This document shows, piece after piece, positions 1-9,154 of a DNA stretch of 33,490 nt. The notes beneath the pieces are model-generated. The model did no database searches. It saw only the letters and a list, made by a program, of their open reading frames with translations, and was not told the DNA's origin. The position numbers and the translations under genes were made by a program. This DNA comes from Marinobacterium weihaiense (GTDB taxonomy: Bacteria > Pseudomonadota > Gammaproteobacteria > Pseudomonadales > Balneatricaceae), in the NCBI RefSeq assembly GCF_019061305.1, contig NZ_JAHQZT010000026.1, forward strand, positions 1 through 33,490. The letters are read 5' to 3'. The first letter of the stretch is position 1. Each line of letters starts with the position of its first letter.

Positions 1-10
1 TTGAGTTCAT
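1..10 (-). CDS. Start of an unidentified minus-strand gene (runs off the window)
   Basis: Only three codons are visible. On the minus strand an ATG at 10-8 is preceded by a strong Shine-Dalgarno sequence (GAGGAA, six bases upstream), which suggests a real start directed out of the window. It lies head-to-head with a transporter gene that lacks its 5' half, so a transposase of an inserted element is a reasonable guess, but nothing in three codons identifies it. Confidence 0.3.
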
Positions 11-79
11 GATGGATTCCTCGCGTAGGTGACGATGGAATCAGTGTGCGGCGGTCAGTGGCTGGAAAAAAGGTGCTGA

Positions 80-1270
80 TTTATTGGCGCATACGAAGTG
101 CGCGTCCCTGATGACAGCAAGGTGGTTGGCATGTCACTGCATGCTGTGGAGTCCGAGTTGGAAGATGCACTGATCGTGGGACTGATTCGCAACAATGTGC
201 ACATGCACGCTCCGGCGCCCAACCGCCGTATCCGGCAGGGTGACATTCTGGTGGTCGAGGCAGATGTCGAATCGTTAAGCGGCATGCTGAGTGCACTGGG
301 ACTGGCGCTGGAGGAGGCGGACAACACAGCTGAGGATGGCACCGGCACGACAACCGTGACCCACACGGATGTAGAACAGCCTCCACCGGATTCGACGGCC
401 GAGCACCAGGGGGACGGCTTGAGCCTGATGGAGCTGGTGGTCCGTACGGAGTCACCGCTGCAGGGCCGTTCGGCACGGGGTATTCAGCTGCGTGAACGCT
501 ACGGCGTCAACCTGCTGGCCCTATCCCGTGAGGGCTCCCGTTTCAATGCCCGCCTGCAAACCCTGAAAATTCGCCCCGGTGATTTGCTGCTGGTACAGGG
601 CACTGAAGGCGCCTTGAATGAATTTGCAGCGGACAGCAATTGCATTCCCTTGGCCGAGCGGGAACTGCGGCTACCGGAGCCGGGCCAGGCACTGAAAGCC
701 AGCCTGATCATGCTGGCGTCGGTGGGAGCCGCCGCATTTTCACTGCTGCCCACGGCCATTGCCTTTGCAGCCGGTGTACTGGCCTCCATGGCCCTGCGCA
801 CGCTGCCACTGCGCAGCGTCTATACGGCCATCGACTGGCCGGTCATCGTGCTGCTGGGCGCGCTGATGCCCGTGGCCGCGGTAATGGAAAGCAGTGGCAC
901 CGCCCAACTGATCTCCGAGTCCCTGCTGCAGCATGTTGCCCAGGGCAGCAGCCTGGTCGCGATCGCCCTGATTCTGGTCTTGACCATGCTGATCTCCAGC
1001 GTCGTCAACAATGCCGCTACGGCCGCCGCCATGTGCCCCATAGCGCTGGGCACGGCGGCCAGCCTGGGCGTCAACGCCGACGCCTTTCTGATGGCCGTGG
1101 CCATCGGCGCGTCCTGCGCCTTCCTGACGCCCATCGGACATCAAAACAATACGCTAATTCTAGGGCCCGGCGGTTTTCGTTTCGGTGATTACTGGCGCTT
1201 GGGGTTACCTGTTTCGCTCATTGTGGTCGGCGTCAGCCTACCCCTTTTGTTATACGTCTGGCCACTGTAG
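80..1270 (+). pseudogene. 5'-truncated SLC13/DASS-type transporter (TrkA_C domains plus C-terminal membrane half)
   Basis: The open frame encodes roughly 395 residues. Two TrkA_C-like regulatory domains come first (about residues 1-70 and 110-185, the first around VRVPDDSKVVG), then six or so hydrophobic segments with the motifs SSVVNNAATAAA and TPIGHQNN typical of the SLC13/ArsB-like permease superfamily. Family members normally have an N-terminal block of about 200 residues with several membrane segments before the TrkA_C domains, and that block is missing. Family-like sequence begins at about position 86-92, right after an in-frame TGA at 77-79. The first usable start is a GTG at 98 with no well-placed ribosome site. 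The gene is most likely interrupted and non-functional as a carrier. The substrate class (dicarboxylate, sulfate or other anion) cannot be told. Confidence 0.75.
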
Positions 1271-1309
1271 CCTGACGACATTCACCTTTGCACGACAATG
1301 AGGTCTGCC

Positions 1310-2068
1310 ATGAATACTCTGACGCGTTTTGCCGCTGCCGGTCTGGCACTGGCATTGATACAGCCGGCCCATGCAGGCCTTGAAGATCTGCTGAAGCAGG
1401 GCGAAAAGATACTACAGGAGCAAACCGGCACCCGCAGCAGCGGTACACAGGTACCCTCCGGTCTGGATACGGCTACCCTGGCTAAGGGGTTGAAGGAAGC
1501 CCTGCGTGTCGGTGGCGAGCGTGCCATTGAACAGCTGGCCAACCGTGGCGGCTATGCCAACCATGCAGATGTCCGTATTCCGCTGCCAGGCGTGCTGAAC
1601 TCGGTGGCCGGTCTGATGCGCGACTATGGCCTGGAAAGCCAGGTGGATGCGTTCGAGGCCAGCATGAACAGCGCCGCCGAACAGGCCATTGGCGTTGCCA
1701 CGCCCGTATTCGTGGACACGTTGGAACAGATGACGCTGGACGATGCTAAGCGCATCTACTCTGACGGGGATACCGCCGCCACCGAATACTTCGAGGAAAA
1801 AACCCGCGCCGAGCTGAGTACACGCCTCACACCACTGGTGGAACAGGCCATGGGCCGCGCCGGCGTCACCCAGGCCTACCAGCTGCTGGTGGAACAGGCC
1901 GAAGTACAGATTCCGCTGTTCAAGGGCATGAGCCCGAACCTGGGCAACCATGTTACCGACGCCGCACTGGACGGCTTGTTTCTGCGCTTGGCTCAGGAAG
2001 AAAGGAAGATTCGTGAGAATCCGGCCGCACGTACCACCGATCTGTTACGCGATGTCTTTGGCCGATAG
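1310..2068 (+). CDS. DUF4197 family exported protein
   Basis: This 252-residue protein begins with a Sec signal peptide (hydrophobic stretch followed by QPAHA, cleavage near residue 22). The mature part is predicted to be helical and matches my memory of the DUF4197 family (segments GLKEALRVGGERAIEQLA, IPLPGVLNSVAGLM and DAALDGLFLRLAQEERKIR). Family function is unknown; members are periplasmic or envelope proteins of Proteobacteria. I chose the ATG at 1310 because GAGG lies six bases upstream; an in-frame ATG at 1298 has no such site. The gene follows the transporter remnant on the same strand by 39 bases and converges on the diguanylate cyclase gene. Confidence 0.8.
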   Translation: MNTLTRFAAAGLALALIQPAHAGLEDLLKQGEKILQEQTGTRSSGTQVPSGLDTATLAKGLKEALRVGGERAIEQLANRGGYANHADVRIPLPGVLNSVAGLMRDYGLESQVDAFEASMNSAAEQAIGVATPVFVDTLEQMTLDDAKRIYSDGDTAATEYFEEKTRAELSTRLTPLVEQAMGRAGVTQAYQLLVEQAEVQIPLFKGMSPNLGNHVTDAALDGLFLRLAQEERKIRENPAARTTDLLRDVFGR

Positions 2069-2097
2069 GCCATCAGGCCCCTTGGCAGGCATAAGCA

Positions 2098-3015
2098 CTA
2101 CTCGGGTTGCAAGAGAACCGTCTTGTTACGGCCCTCGCCTTTGGCCTGATACAACGCCTCATCCGCCCGCTTGATCAGCTGCTCGTAATGGCGATCATGC
2201 GGCTGCAGCTCACTGACGCCCAGGCTGACGGTCACGTCCATACCGGCGTCCATTTGGGGCGGAACCCGCTCGGCGATGGCTTCACGCAGACGCTCGGCCA
2301 TTTGAAAGGCCTGTGGCGCGGCGGTACTGGGCAGTACAAGAATGAACTCCTCCCCGCCAAAGCGCGCCAGCAGATCCGTTTCCCGAATCATGTGGCGGCA
2401 AAGTTCACACACATGGCAAAGCACCTGGTCCCCCGCCAGATGACCAAACCGGTCGTTGAGGCGTTTGAAGCGATCCAGATCAAACATGATCAGCGACAGC
2501 GGATGCCCGTAGCGCTGATATTCGACAAAATGACTCTGCAGCGCCTCCAACAACTGACGCCGGTTGGCCGTATGCGTCAGCGGATCCGCCTGGCTGGCGT
2601 CCAGCAGCTCCTGCTCGAGCATTTTGCGGCGGGTAATATTGCGGGCCACCCAGATAACGGTGCGTTCACCATTGACTCGGTGCGGAAACGGCTGAACGTG
2701 GCCTTCAAACCAGAGCATGCCCTTGGGACCGGGGCGAGCGGCATGTCCTTCGATCAGCGCCTCCGCCAGCGGGTATTCAACCTTGACCAGGCCGTTTTTC
2801 TCCAGCGCCAACCGGATATGCTCCATCACCAGCCCCGTGATGGATTCCGGCAATACGTCCTGTATCGAACGGCCGACCAGGTCATGGCCGTCATGATAGA
2901 AGCGAGGATCGGCATTGCCGAACAGGCCAACATACAGGCCGCTTTCCGTCAGCACAAACACCGGATCCGGCAGCGCATTCAGCACCATCAGCATCTCGTT
3001 GCGGTCAAGGTACAC
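2098..3015 (-). CDS. PAS-GGDEF diguanylate cyclase
   Basis: The protein (about 305 residues) has an N-terminal PAS domain (about residues 8-130, beginning LNALPDPVFVLTESG) and a C-terminal GGDEF domain (about 140-300). The GGDEF domain carries DPLTHTANRR, an intact active-site GGEEF at about 220-224, and an RETD inhibitory I-site five residues before it. It should make cyclic-di-GMP from GTP and be feedback inhibited. No membrane segment or signal peptide is seen, so it is probably a cytosolic sensor for an unknown PAS ligand. I prefer the GTG at 3015 because GGAG lies eight bases upstream. A TTG at 3066, touching the cysQ stop codon, is open but lacks support. It is probably co-transcribed with cysQ. 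Confidence 0.9.
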   Translation of the reverse strand: MYLDRNEMLMVLNALPDPVFVLTESGLYVGLFGNADPRFYHDGHDLVGRSIQDVLPESITGLVMEHIRLALEKNGLVKVEYPLAEALIEGHAARPGPKGMLWFEGHVQPFPHRVNGERTVIWVARNITRRKMLEQELLDASQADPLTHTANRRQLLEALQSHFVEYQRYGHPLSLIMFDLDRFKRLNDRFGHLAGDQVLCHVCELCRHMIRETDLLARFGGEEFILVLPSTAAPQAFQMAERLREAIAERVPPQMDAGMDVTVSLGVSELQPHDRHYEQLIKRADEALYQAKGEGRNKTVLLQPE

Positions 3016-3062
3016 GATGTTATCTCCGGTGCGCTCGTTCTTTACTAGATCATAGCAGCCCC

Positions 3063-3857
3063 TCAACCGGGCATGGCGCCGCCGTAGACAATAAAGTGCG
3101 GGTTGAGCGTTGCCTCGGGGTTGGCATAGCTCAACTCCTGCCCTTCAGGGGTCAGCACACGGCCCCCGGCGGCATTGATGATGGCATGAGAGGCCGCCGT
3201 ATCCCACAGACAGGTCGGTCCCAGGCGCGGATAGAGGTGCCCTGCCCCCTCGGCCACCAGGCACAGCTTGATCGAGCTACCCATGCGGATCAGCTCGTAC
3301 TCGCCCAGTGCTTCCATCCACGCCAGGGTATGTGGCCCCAAGTGGGAACGACTGCCGTATACTTTCCAAGGTGTACCCGGCTGGTGAGTGCTTACTGTTA
3401 TAGAGCGACGAGCACCTTCGCCATCGATCCGAAAAGCCCCCACCCCCTCGGCGGCCAGCCAGAGCGTATCCAGTACCGGCGCCAGCACGCCCCCCAGCAC
3501 AGGACGTCCCTGCTCGATCAGGGCAATGTTGACAGTAAATTCGCCGTTGCGCTTGATGAACTCCTTGGTACCATCCAGCGGGTCCACCAGCCAGTAACGC
3601 CCCTCGGCATCAGGACCAGCAAAGGCTTCCACCGCCTCCTCGGTCAGAATCGGCAGGCGCTGTTCCAGAGCCTCCAGCCCGGCCACGATCACCGCATTGG
3701 CCGCGAGATCGGCACGGGTCAGCGGCGACTCATCGGCCTTGTGCTCAACGCCGAAATCCTCCTCGCCATAGACCTTCAGAATGGCGGCTCCGGCTTCGCG
3801 GGCGATGGTTTCAACCTGTTGCAACAAGGCTTCCAGGGGCAAGGATGTGGCAGACAT
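3063..3857 (-). CDS. cysQ: 3'(2'),5'-bisphosphate nucleotidase CysQ
   Basis: This is a 264-residue inositol-monophosphatase-fold phosphatase. The metal-binding motif DPLDGTKEF is at about residues 92-100 and the second family motif WDTAASHAI at about 218-226. GSSIKLC before the latter is typical of CysQ. The enzyme hydrolyses 3'-phosphoadenosine 5'-phosphate (PAP) to AMP, removing an inhibitory by-product of sulfate assimilation, in the cytosol. The ATG at 3857 has GGAG about seven bases upstream and gives the usual family length; the open frame extends to 3962 without a better start. The diguanylate cyclase gene lies directly downstream on the same strand. Confidence 0.92.
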   Translation of the reverse strand: MSATSLPLEALLQQVETIAREAGAAILKVYGEEDFGVEHKADESPLTRADLAANAVIVAGLEALEQRLPILTEEAVEAFAGPDAEGRYWLVDPLDGTKEFIKRNGEFTVNIALIEQGRPVLGGVLAPVLDTLWLAAEGVGAFRIDGEGARRSITVSTHQPGTPWKVYGSRSHLGPHTLAWMEALGEYELIRMGSSIKLCLVAEGAGHLYPRLGPTCLWDTAASHAIINAAGGRVLTPEGQELSYANPEATLNPHFIVYGGAMPG

Positions 3858-4573
3858 GGGCGCTCCAATGGACAGGAAAGGACAGTGCATCACTGTACCA
3901 CGAAGCCCTAAGGGGCTCAGACCTCGGATGTCAGCTTCGACAGCCGGTGCCAGCGCAACCAAGTGATGCCCGGGGCAAAGGCCGATATACTGCCCGGCCG
4001 TGCTTGGTACCTGTCGTATCCCGGTTGTTCATCCCTGGTCCGCGGCTCTTCCTGCCACGGCAACACTCGGCAAGAGGCGTTACTCATCCGGGTCCTGCTC
4101 GAGCAGGGCGATGCAGCCTTCAACCACCAAAGCAAACAGCGGAATCCGAAGCAACGCCATCGGCAGCAGGAAGAACCAGGCATAGGCCATAAAACCCAGC
4201 ACCACCTCGGTATCAGCCAGTGCAGACCAGCCACTGCCATTGAAGGTATGGCCACTTGGCTACGGACATTAGGCGCCAGTATACAGAAGACGGCTGTTGC
4301 CAGGCGCCACGACCGGGGATCCCCCTGACGCTCTGCATCGAAGGATGGGGCTTTGCCGCGTGACGGCACTGACACACGCCGGACTGTCCATGTTGTTCCC
4401 ACTGTTGGTCGTCGTTATGCTGGGCATGCTTGTCGCCGCCATGGGGGATGCTTGCGTCATGCGACGGCAACGGCCCGTCTTGCGACCGGCCTTTCAGCCG
4501 CCGGCATTCGCCAGCAACACGGGCACCCTCAAACCCGTTGGCTGCGGTGACTCATCAAGGAGGAAAACAGTCA
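3858..4573. other. Gene-poor stretch between divergent genes
   Basis: About 700 bases separate the cysQ start from the DadA-like gene on the other strand, so both promoters should lie here, but no strong -35/-10 pair stands out. An inverted repeat AGCCC-N4-GGGCT sits in the cysQ upstream region near 3904-3917. A perfect 14-base palindrome, CCTGCTCGAGCAGG, lies at 4094-4107, inside the one small ORF that looks plausible (minus strand 4080-4190, listed separately). A plus-strand hydrophobic ORF from 4297 is not convincing. Confidence 0.5.
4080..4190 (-). CDS. Possible small membrane protein, 36 residues
   Basis: On the minus strand an ATG at 4190 opens a 36-residue frame with a hydrophobic core (MAYAWFFLLPMALLRIPLFA, then LVVEGCIALL) and an acidic tail EQDPDE before TAA. 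Protein-like composition, with a single or hairpin membrane segment and a charged end, is the main argument. The nearest ribosome-site-like sequence (GAGGTGG) is about 11-14 bases upstream, longer than ideal. The frame remains open a little upstream, without ATG, to a TAG. It could be a genuine small protein or a decayed end of a larger one. I do not recognise a family. Confidence 0.33.
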   Translation of the reverse strand: MAYAWFFLLPMALLRIPLFALVVEGCIALLEQDPDE

Positions 4574-5815
4574 ATGTCACGTGAAATTCTGGTTCTGGGT
4601 GCCGGCATGGTCGGCGTATCGATCGCCTGGCATCTGCAGCAGCGTGGCCACCGGGTCACTCTCGTGGATCGGCGAGAGCCGGGGCGGGAAACCTCGTTCG
4701 GCAATGCCGGGTTGATCCAGCGCGAGGCGGTGCGCCCTTATGCCTTTCCACGGGACCTCGCTACCCTGCTGCGGGTTCTGCCCAACCGGGCGGTCGATAT
4801 CCGCTATCGACCGGGCGGCATGCTGCAGTCGGCACGGCCGCTATTTGACTACTGGCGCAACTCGGCACCGGCGCGCTACCGGCATATTGTGCCGGAATAT
4901 GCCGCCCTGATCAGCCGCGCCCTGGATACGCATGCACAGATGATTGCCGCAGCCGAGGCCGAAGCGCTGATGCGTCGACAGGGCTACCTGGAGGTGTTTC
5001 GCACGGCGGCGGCACTGGATGCCGAGTGTCGTCTGGCCGAGCAGGATGCCGCCCGCTTCGGTGTCGAGCATCAGGTACTGAGCCCGCGCCAGCTGTGGGA
5101 ACGAGAACCGGACCTGCAGGCGGACCTGGCCGGCGCCATCCACTGGACTCAACCCTGGAGTGCCGTTTCACCCGGCGATCTGGTCACCGCTTATGCCCGT
5201 GCCTTTCAGGCCGCTGGCGGGCGGCTGCTGCAGGCCGAACTGCAGTCGCTGTCGACTGGTCAGCACGGCTGGCAGGCCCGTGTTCAGGGTGAAGTTCTGG
5301 ACGCCGAGCAGGCCGTGCTGGCACTGGGCCCCTGGTCGGCGCCCTGGCTCGCTGCCCAGGGCATCAAGACACCGCTGTTCGTCAAGCGCGGTTATCACAT
5401 GCACTATGTCCCCGGCGACGGCGCCCGCTTGAACAACTGGCTGATGGATGCGGAAACCGGCTACCTGCTGGCGCCCATGCAGGCCGGAATACGCCTCACC
5501 ACCGGGGCCGAACTGGCACGACTGGACGACCGGCCCTGTCACCAACAGCTGGAGGCGGCCGAGGCCGTGGCACGCACCTTCTTCCCGCTGGGCAAGCGGC
5601 TGGAGCCCGCCCCCTGGCTGGGCGGCCGTCCCTGTCTGCCGGACATGAAACCGATCATCGGCCCGGTGCGCAGCCGACCGGGCCTCTGGGCCGCCTTTGG
5701 CCATGGTCATCAGGGCTTTACCTTAGGCCCACTGACCGGGTTGCTGCTGGGCCAGATGATGGATGGTGAGACACCCGAATTGGACATGCGCCCCTACCGG
5801 CTGGAACGGTTCTGA
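4574..5815 (+). CDS. DadA-like FAD-dependent amine/D-amino acid oxidoreductase
   Basis: This 413-residue protein starts with a Rossmann FAD-binding motif (VLGAGMVGVSIAWHLQQRGH, residues 6-25, followed by VTLVDRREPG) and ends with the DAO-family C-terminal FAD site (GHGHQGFTLGPLTG). The layout matches the D-amino acid dehydrogenase (DadA)/glycine oxidase group, which oxidises D-amino acids or secondary amines and passes electrons to the respiratory chain or oxygen. The exact substrate is not deducible. The ATG at 4574 has a strong AAGGAGG ribosome site at 4557-4563; longer in-frame starts lack one. It stands alone on the plus strand, with no alanine racemase next to it, so an assignment as dadA itself is not supported. 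Confidence 0.85.
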   Translation: MSREILVLGAGMVGVSIAWHLQQRGHRVTLVDRREPGRETSFGNAGLIQREAVRPYAFPRDLATLLRVLPNRAVDIRYRPGGMLQSARPLFDYWRNSAPARYRHIVPEYAALISRALDTHAQMIAAAEAEALMRRQGYLEVFRTAAALDAECRLAEQDAARFGVEHQVLSPRQLWEREPDLQADLAGAIHWTQPWSAVSPGDLVTAYARAFQAAGGRLLQAELQSLSTGQHGWQARVQGEVLDAEQAVLALGPWSAPWLAAQGIKTPLFVKRGYHMHYVPGDGARLNNWLMDAETGYLLAPMQAGIRLTTGAELARLDDRPCHQQLEAAEAVARTFFPLGKRLEPAPWLGGRPCLPDMKPIIGPVRSRPGLWAAFGHGHQGFTLGPLTGLLLGQMMDGETPELDMRPYRLERF

Positions 5816-5932
5816 CGCCAGTGACAAGGTCGGCGACGGCACGAAAGATGTTGCTTTTTGGCTTCACTGAAGATCCAATGAACAGGCGTTACGTACACTG
5901 ATTCCTGCGGCCCCCTCGCACAAGGACACTGC

Positions 5933-6550
5933 ATGCGCGCTCTGCGGTCATACCCGCCACGTTTCTGGTTCAGTCTCGTTCTGGTCGTTGCCTGGAGCCT
6001 TGCCATGGCCTGTGCTTTCTGGTGGTTTCAGCTACGCTGGTATCAACCGTTGGAGCATTTGACCGGTGATGCCCTGTTTGACAGTAGTCGACTTCAGCTG
6101 AGTCGGTCTCGACCGGACCAGCCGCTGGAGATCGTGCATTTTTACGACGGCAATTGCCCCTGTACCCGCTTCAACACGCCGCATGTACAGTCGCTGGCAC
6201 AGCAGTACGAAACGCATGACGTGCAGCTGAGGGTGCTGGTGCCTCACCCGCGTCAGCTGGATGAGGTCAGGCAACTGTTCCCCGGGGCAGTGCACGAGGT
6301 GGCCACCGCTGCGAATGCGCCCGTGGCCAGCCCCAGCGCCCTGGTGCGCTCGCAGGCGCTGGGCACCCAATACCACGGCCCCTGGAGTCCGGGGGCCGTG
6401 TGTGCGGCCCGCAGCGGTGATTATGTCGCTCAGGTACTGGATCGTCTTTTAGCAGGGAAGCGACAGGATCAAACCTTTCAAGTGGCACGCGGATGCCTCT
6501 GTCCGTGGCCGGATTCGCTCTCTCTTGCACAGGCTGGAGTACGTCCATGA
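5933..6550 (+). CDS. DUF6436-type thioredoxin-fold membrane-anchored protein
   Basis: A 205-residue protein with one N-terminal membrane segment (about residues 12-31) and a domain that looks like a thioredoxin fold, carrying the motif [12 protein letters not shown] near residues 70-81. I associate this with DUF6436. The CPC arrangement in place of CxxC suggests redox activity or metal binding outside the cytoplasmic membrane; the biochemical role is unknown. The start at 5933 has AAGGA seven bases upstream. Its TGA overlaps the ATG of the chemoreceptor gene (ATGA at 6547-6550), so the two are translationally coupled and may work together. Confidence 0.75.
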   Translation: MRALRSYPPRFWFSLVLVVAWSLAMACAFWWFQLRWYQPLEHLTGDALFDSSRLQLSRSRPDQPLEIVHFYDGNCPCTRFNTPHVQSLAQQYETHDVQLRVLVPHPRQLDEVRQLFPGAVHEVATAANAPVASPSALVRSQALGTQYHGPWSPGAVCAARSGDYVAQVLDRLLAGKRQDQTFQVARGCLCPWPDSLSLAQAGVRP

Positions 6551-8052
6551 CTGCAAACACACAACTGTTTTCGATGACCAGACTTTACTGGCAGGGTGAC
6601 CGCCTGATGACCGGTGTGCAGGGATTCCTGCTGCTGCTCAGCCTGGGGCTGGCCAGCTGGTACGGTACCTGGACCGAGGCACTGGTGATCGGGCTTCCCA
6701 CCACGCTGGTCTGCGCCGTGCTGACCGGGTTGCAGCCGGGCAGTCGGCTGACCCGCGTAACTCAGGGCCTGGGGTTCATGGTGTTCTCCGCACTGCTGAT
6801 CCATCAGAGCCGCGGCATGATCGAATTTCACTTTGCCATCTTCGTACTGCTGGCATTTCTGCTCTATTACCGCGACTGGCTGCCGATTCTGCTGGCCGCC
6901 GGTGCCATCGCCGTTCATCACCTGCTGTTCAATTACCTGCAGCAACAGGGCTCCTCGGTCTACATCTTCGAACTGCGCACCGGCTGGGGCATCGTCTTTC
7001 TGCATGCCGCCTTTGTGGTATTTGAAACCGCTCTGCTGATCTACATGGCACGTCTGCTCAAACGTGAAGGCGAACAGGCCGAGGAGCTGTCCAGCATTGT
7101 GTCGCACCTGGCCGTGGACGACGGCAACATCGACCTGCGCCACGAACTCAAGGATGCGCACACACCGTTGGCACAGGGCCTGCAGACCTACATTCGCCTG
7201 GTGCATGAGGCCATCAGCCAGACCCAGAGCAGCAGCCAGGAGCTGAATCGCCAACTGGCCGCCACGTCAGAGCGCAACCGGGATGCCAGCCGCAAGACCC
7301 GCCAGCAGAGCGAACAGACCGAGCACCTGGCCTCCGCCGTCACCGAGCTGGCCAGCTCATTCAAGGAGGTCAGTCACAACGCCCAGCATACCGCCGCCAC
7401 CACGCAGGAAGTCGGCGACAAGGCGCGCGAAAGCCTGCAGACCATTGACGCCGCCAGCGAGGCCATCAACGCCCTCGCCGCAGAGGTCCGCAGCGCCAGC
7501 GAGCTGATGCGCGCACTGGAAGAAGACAGCCGTGAGATCGGACAGGTGACCGAGCTGATCAGCAGCATTGCCGAGCAGACCAACCTGCTGGCACTGAATG
7601 CCGCCATCGAAGCGGCCCGTGCCGGTGATGCCGGGCGCGGCTTCTCGGTGGTCGCAGATGAGGTACGCCAGCTGGCACAGAACACGTCGGCCTCCACGCA
7701 GCGGATCCAGCAGACCGCTCAGCAGTTGCAGAACCGTACCCGTCAGGCCAATGCCGCCATGCAGGCGTGCAGCCAAAACGCCGCCGGCAGTGTGGATAAC
7801 ATGCAGGAAGCCGCACAGATGCTGAGATCCATTGCCGACGCGGTTGTGACCATCAACGACATGAACACTCAGGTCGCCTCGGCCGTGGAGCAGCAGTCGG
7901 CGGTTGCGGAAGAAGTGAACGCGAATGTCAGTCGCATCAGCGACCTGTCACGGGAGGTCGACCAGGTGGTCAGCGAGACCAGTGTCAGCACCGATCACCT
8001 GGCTGAGTTGAGCGGTCAGCTGTCGTCTCAGGTCGAACGCTTTCGGACCTGA
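6547..8052 (+). CDS. Methyl-accepting chemotaxis protein with a membrane-embedded sensor region
   Basis: The 501-residue protein has about six predicted membrane segments in residues 20-175 and no large periplasmic ligand domain. It then continues into a cytoplasmic MCP signalling domain with long coiled-coil helices. The conserved hairpin tip ([37 protein letters not shown] read in pieces) is present at about residues 338-375, so it should control CheA/CheW. The stimulus is probably sensed within the membrane or through a partner. The ATG at 6547 overlaps the upstream stop codon as ATGA and has GGAG at 6536-6539; a longer in-frame start at 6493 lies inside the upstream gene and has less support. 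Confidence 0.9.
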   Translation: MTANTQLFSMTRLYWQGDRLMTGVQGFLLLLSLGLASWYGTWTEALVIGLPTTLVCAVLTGLQPGSRLTRVTQGLGFMVFSALLIHQSRGMIEFHFAIFVLLAFLLYYRDWLPILLAAGAIAVHHLLFNYLQQQGSSVYIFELRTGWGIVFLHAAFVVFETALLIYMARLLKREGEQAEELSSIVSHLAVDDGNIDLRHELKDAHTPLAQGLQTYIRLVHEAISQTQSSSQELNRQLAATSERNRDASRKTRQQSEQTEHLASAVTELASSFKEVSHNAQHTAATTQEVGDKARESLQTIDAASEAINALAAEVRSASELMRALEEDSREIGQVTELISSIAEQTNLLALNAAIEAARAGDAGRGFSVVADEVRQLAQNTSASTQRIQQTAQQLQNRTRQANAAMQACSQNAAGSVDNMQEAAQMLRSIADAVVTINDMNTQVASAVEQQSAVAEEVNANVSRISDLSREVDQVVSETSVSTDHLAELSGQLSSQVERFRT

Positions 8053-8070
8053 GCGACAGCGTCAGATACC

Positions 8071-8592
8071 TCAGTACTGGGACTGCTGTTCACGGATGGT
8101 GGCATAGATTTCATAGCCACCGCCCTGTTTCATCAGCAGGACATGGTAAGGCTCGAAACGGTCGCCCATTTCCATGCCGGGACTCCCCATGGGCATGCCC
8201 GGCGCGGTCAGCCCAAGGGCCCCCTCCGGCGGGTTGGCCAGGAACTGCTTCACCAGCCGTGCCGGCACATGGCCTTCGAACAGGTAGCCGGACTCGGTGA
8301 CCGCGGTATGGCAGGAGTGGAAGCGCCCTTCGATGCCCATGTCCAGTTTCATCTGGGTCAGGTTCTGCGGGTGGAACGCACGGGTCTCGAAGCCGTTTGC
8401 CTCGGCATGCTCGATCCACTCCTCACAGCAGCCACAGGTCGGGCTCTTGTAAACCTTCAGTGTCTCGCTCTTGGCCGCCTGCAGCAACTGGCCGGCAGCG
8501 GTGGCTTGGGCCGCCTGTGCTGGCGCAGCGAAACCGGCCAGCATCAGGCCGGACAGAGCAGAGGCAAGCAGGGTCTTGTGCAGTGTCATCAT
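8071..8592 (-). CDS. DUF411 family exported metal-handling protein
   Basis: The 173-residue protein has a Sec signal peptide (cleavage after about residue 27, APAQA) and a DUF411 core: SPTCGCCEEWIEHAEANGF near residues 50-68, FHSCHTAV, and the downstream Gly/Met-rich strand GMPMGSPGMEMGDR. DUF411 proteins often lie in copper-resistance loci, and the Cys and Met clusters fit copper binding in the periplasm; no reaction is established. GGAG lies seven bases before the ATG at 8592. The Cys-rich exported protein encoded just upstream on the same strand (96-base gap) supports a shared metal role. Confidence 0.8.
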   Translation of the reverse strand: MMTLHKTLLASALSGLMLAGFAAPAQAAQATAAGQLLQAAKSETLKVYKSPTCGCCEEWIEHAEANGFETRAFHPQNLTQMKLDMGIEGRFHSCHTAVTESGYLFEGHVPARLVKQFLANPPEGALGLTAPGMPMGSPGMEMGDRFEPYHVLLMKQGGGYEIYATIREQQSQY

Positions 8593-8688
8593 GGTGTATC
8601 TCCCGTCGAGGATAGGCGCGCCATGGCGCCTTCTCGCATGTAAAATCAGATGGTCAATCGCCTGTGAATTCCGTTTTGGCCGACGCGG

Positions 8689-9063
8689 TCAGCCGAACGC
8701 AGTCCACCGGGGTGGCTGGTAAGGCGGCTCAGCCGGTTGCTCCGGCCAATGCTGATCGACGGGGGGTGGCAGGGCGCGCACTAAGGCCAGGACGACCGAT
8801 AACGGGCGGGTATCGAGCCAGGCAGTGCTCTGGGCACACTCCAGCAGGCAATCGCTGAGGGTGTCGGCACAGCAATCGGCCATCTCGAGGGCAGCACAGG
8901 GCATGTCGCTGCCACAGTGCGGATCATGCACGGTCTCGGCCGACGACGGCATGGTCATCGCGTGCAGGCTCATCGAGCCTGACAGCTGCGCCAGCAACAG
9001 CAAAGCACTCAGCAGTAACAATACCGAAGCCTTGCGGGCAGGTTGCAGAAAAGGACGTGTCAC
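8689..9063 (-). CDS. Small Cys-rich exported or membrane protein
   Basis: A 124-residue protein with an N-terminal hydrophobic segment (about residues 12-30, SVLLLLSALLLLAQLSGSMS), a His/Met stretch, and six Cys within about 30 residues (CGSDMPCAALEMADCCADTL, then CLLEC), followed by a Pro-rich tail. It resembles the short DUF2946/CopL-like proteins of copper loci, but I cannot assign a family firmly. The start is GTG at 9063; AGGA lies about 11 bases upstream, a little far. It probably forms a unit with the DUF411 gene. The divergent cupin gene starts about 90 bases away, so a shared control region is possible. Confidence 0.6.
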   Translation of the reverse strand: MTRPFLQPARKASVLLLLSALLLLAQLSGSMSLHAMTMPSSAETVHDPHCGSDMPCAALEMADCCADTLSDCLLECAQSTAWLDTRPLSVVLALVRALPPPVDQHWPEQPAEPPYQPPRWTAFG

Positions 9064-9154
9064 GTCGGTCGAGATCCTGAAAGAGTGAACATTTACAACA
9101 GGTCGGCAGTCTTACTATCCGAGACTGTGATCATTATGAACATGAAAGGTGGAT

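Noticed and set aside
640-1188. Plus-strand open frame of 182 residues inside the transporter remnant
   Set aside because: A shifted frame with Arg/Gly/His-rich composition typical of an artefact; the transporter frame carries the family motifs.
2107-3048. Plus-strand open frame of 313 residues
   Set aside because: Antisense to the PAS-GGDEF gene, which has intact catalytic motifs; the opposite frame has no recognisable domain.
4297-4584. Plus-strand 95-residue frame with a hydrophobic stretch
   Set aside because: It runs over the ribosome site and start of the DadA-like gene and has no ribosome site of its own; the remainder is low in protein-like character.
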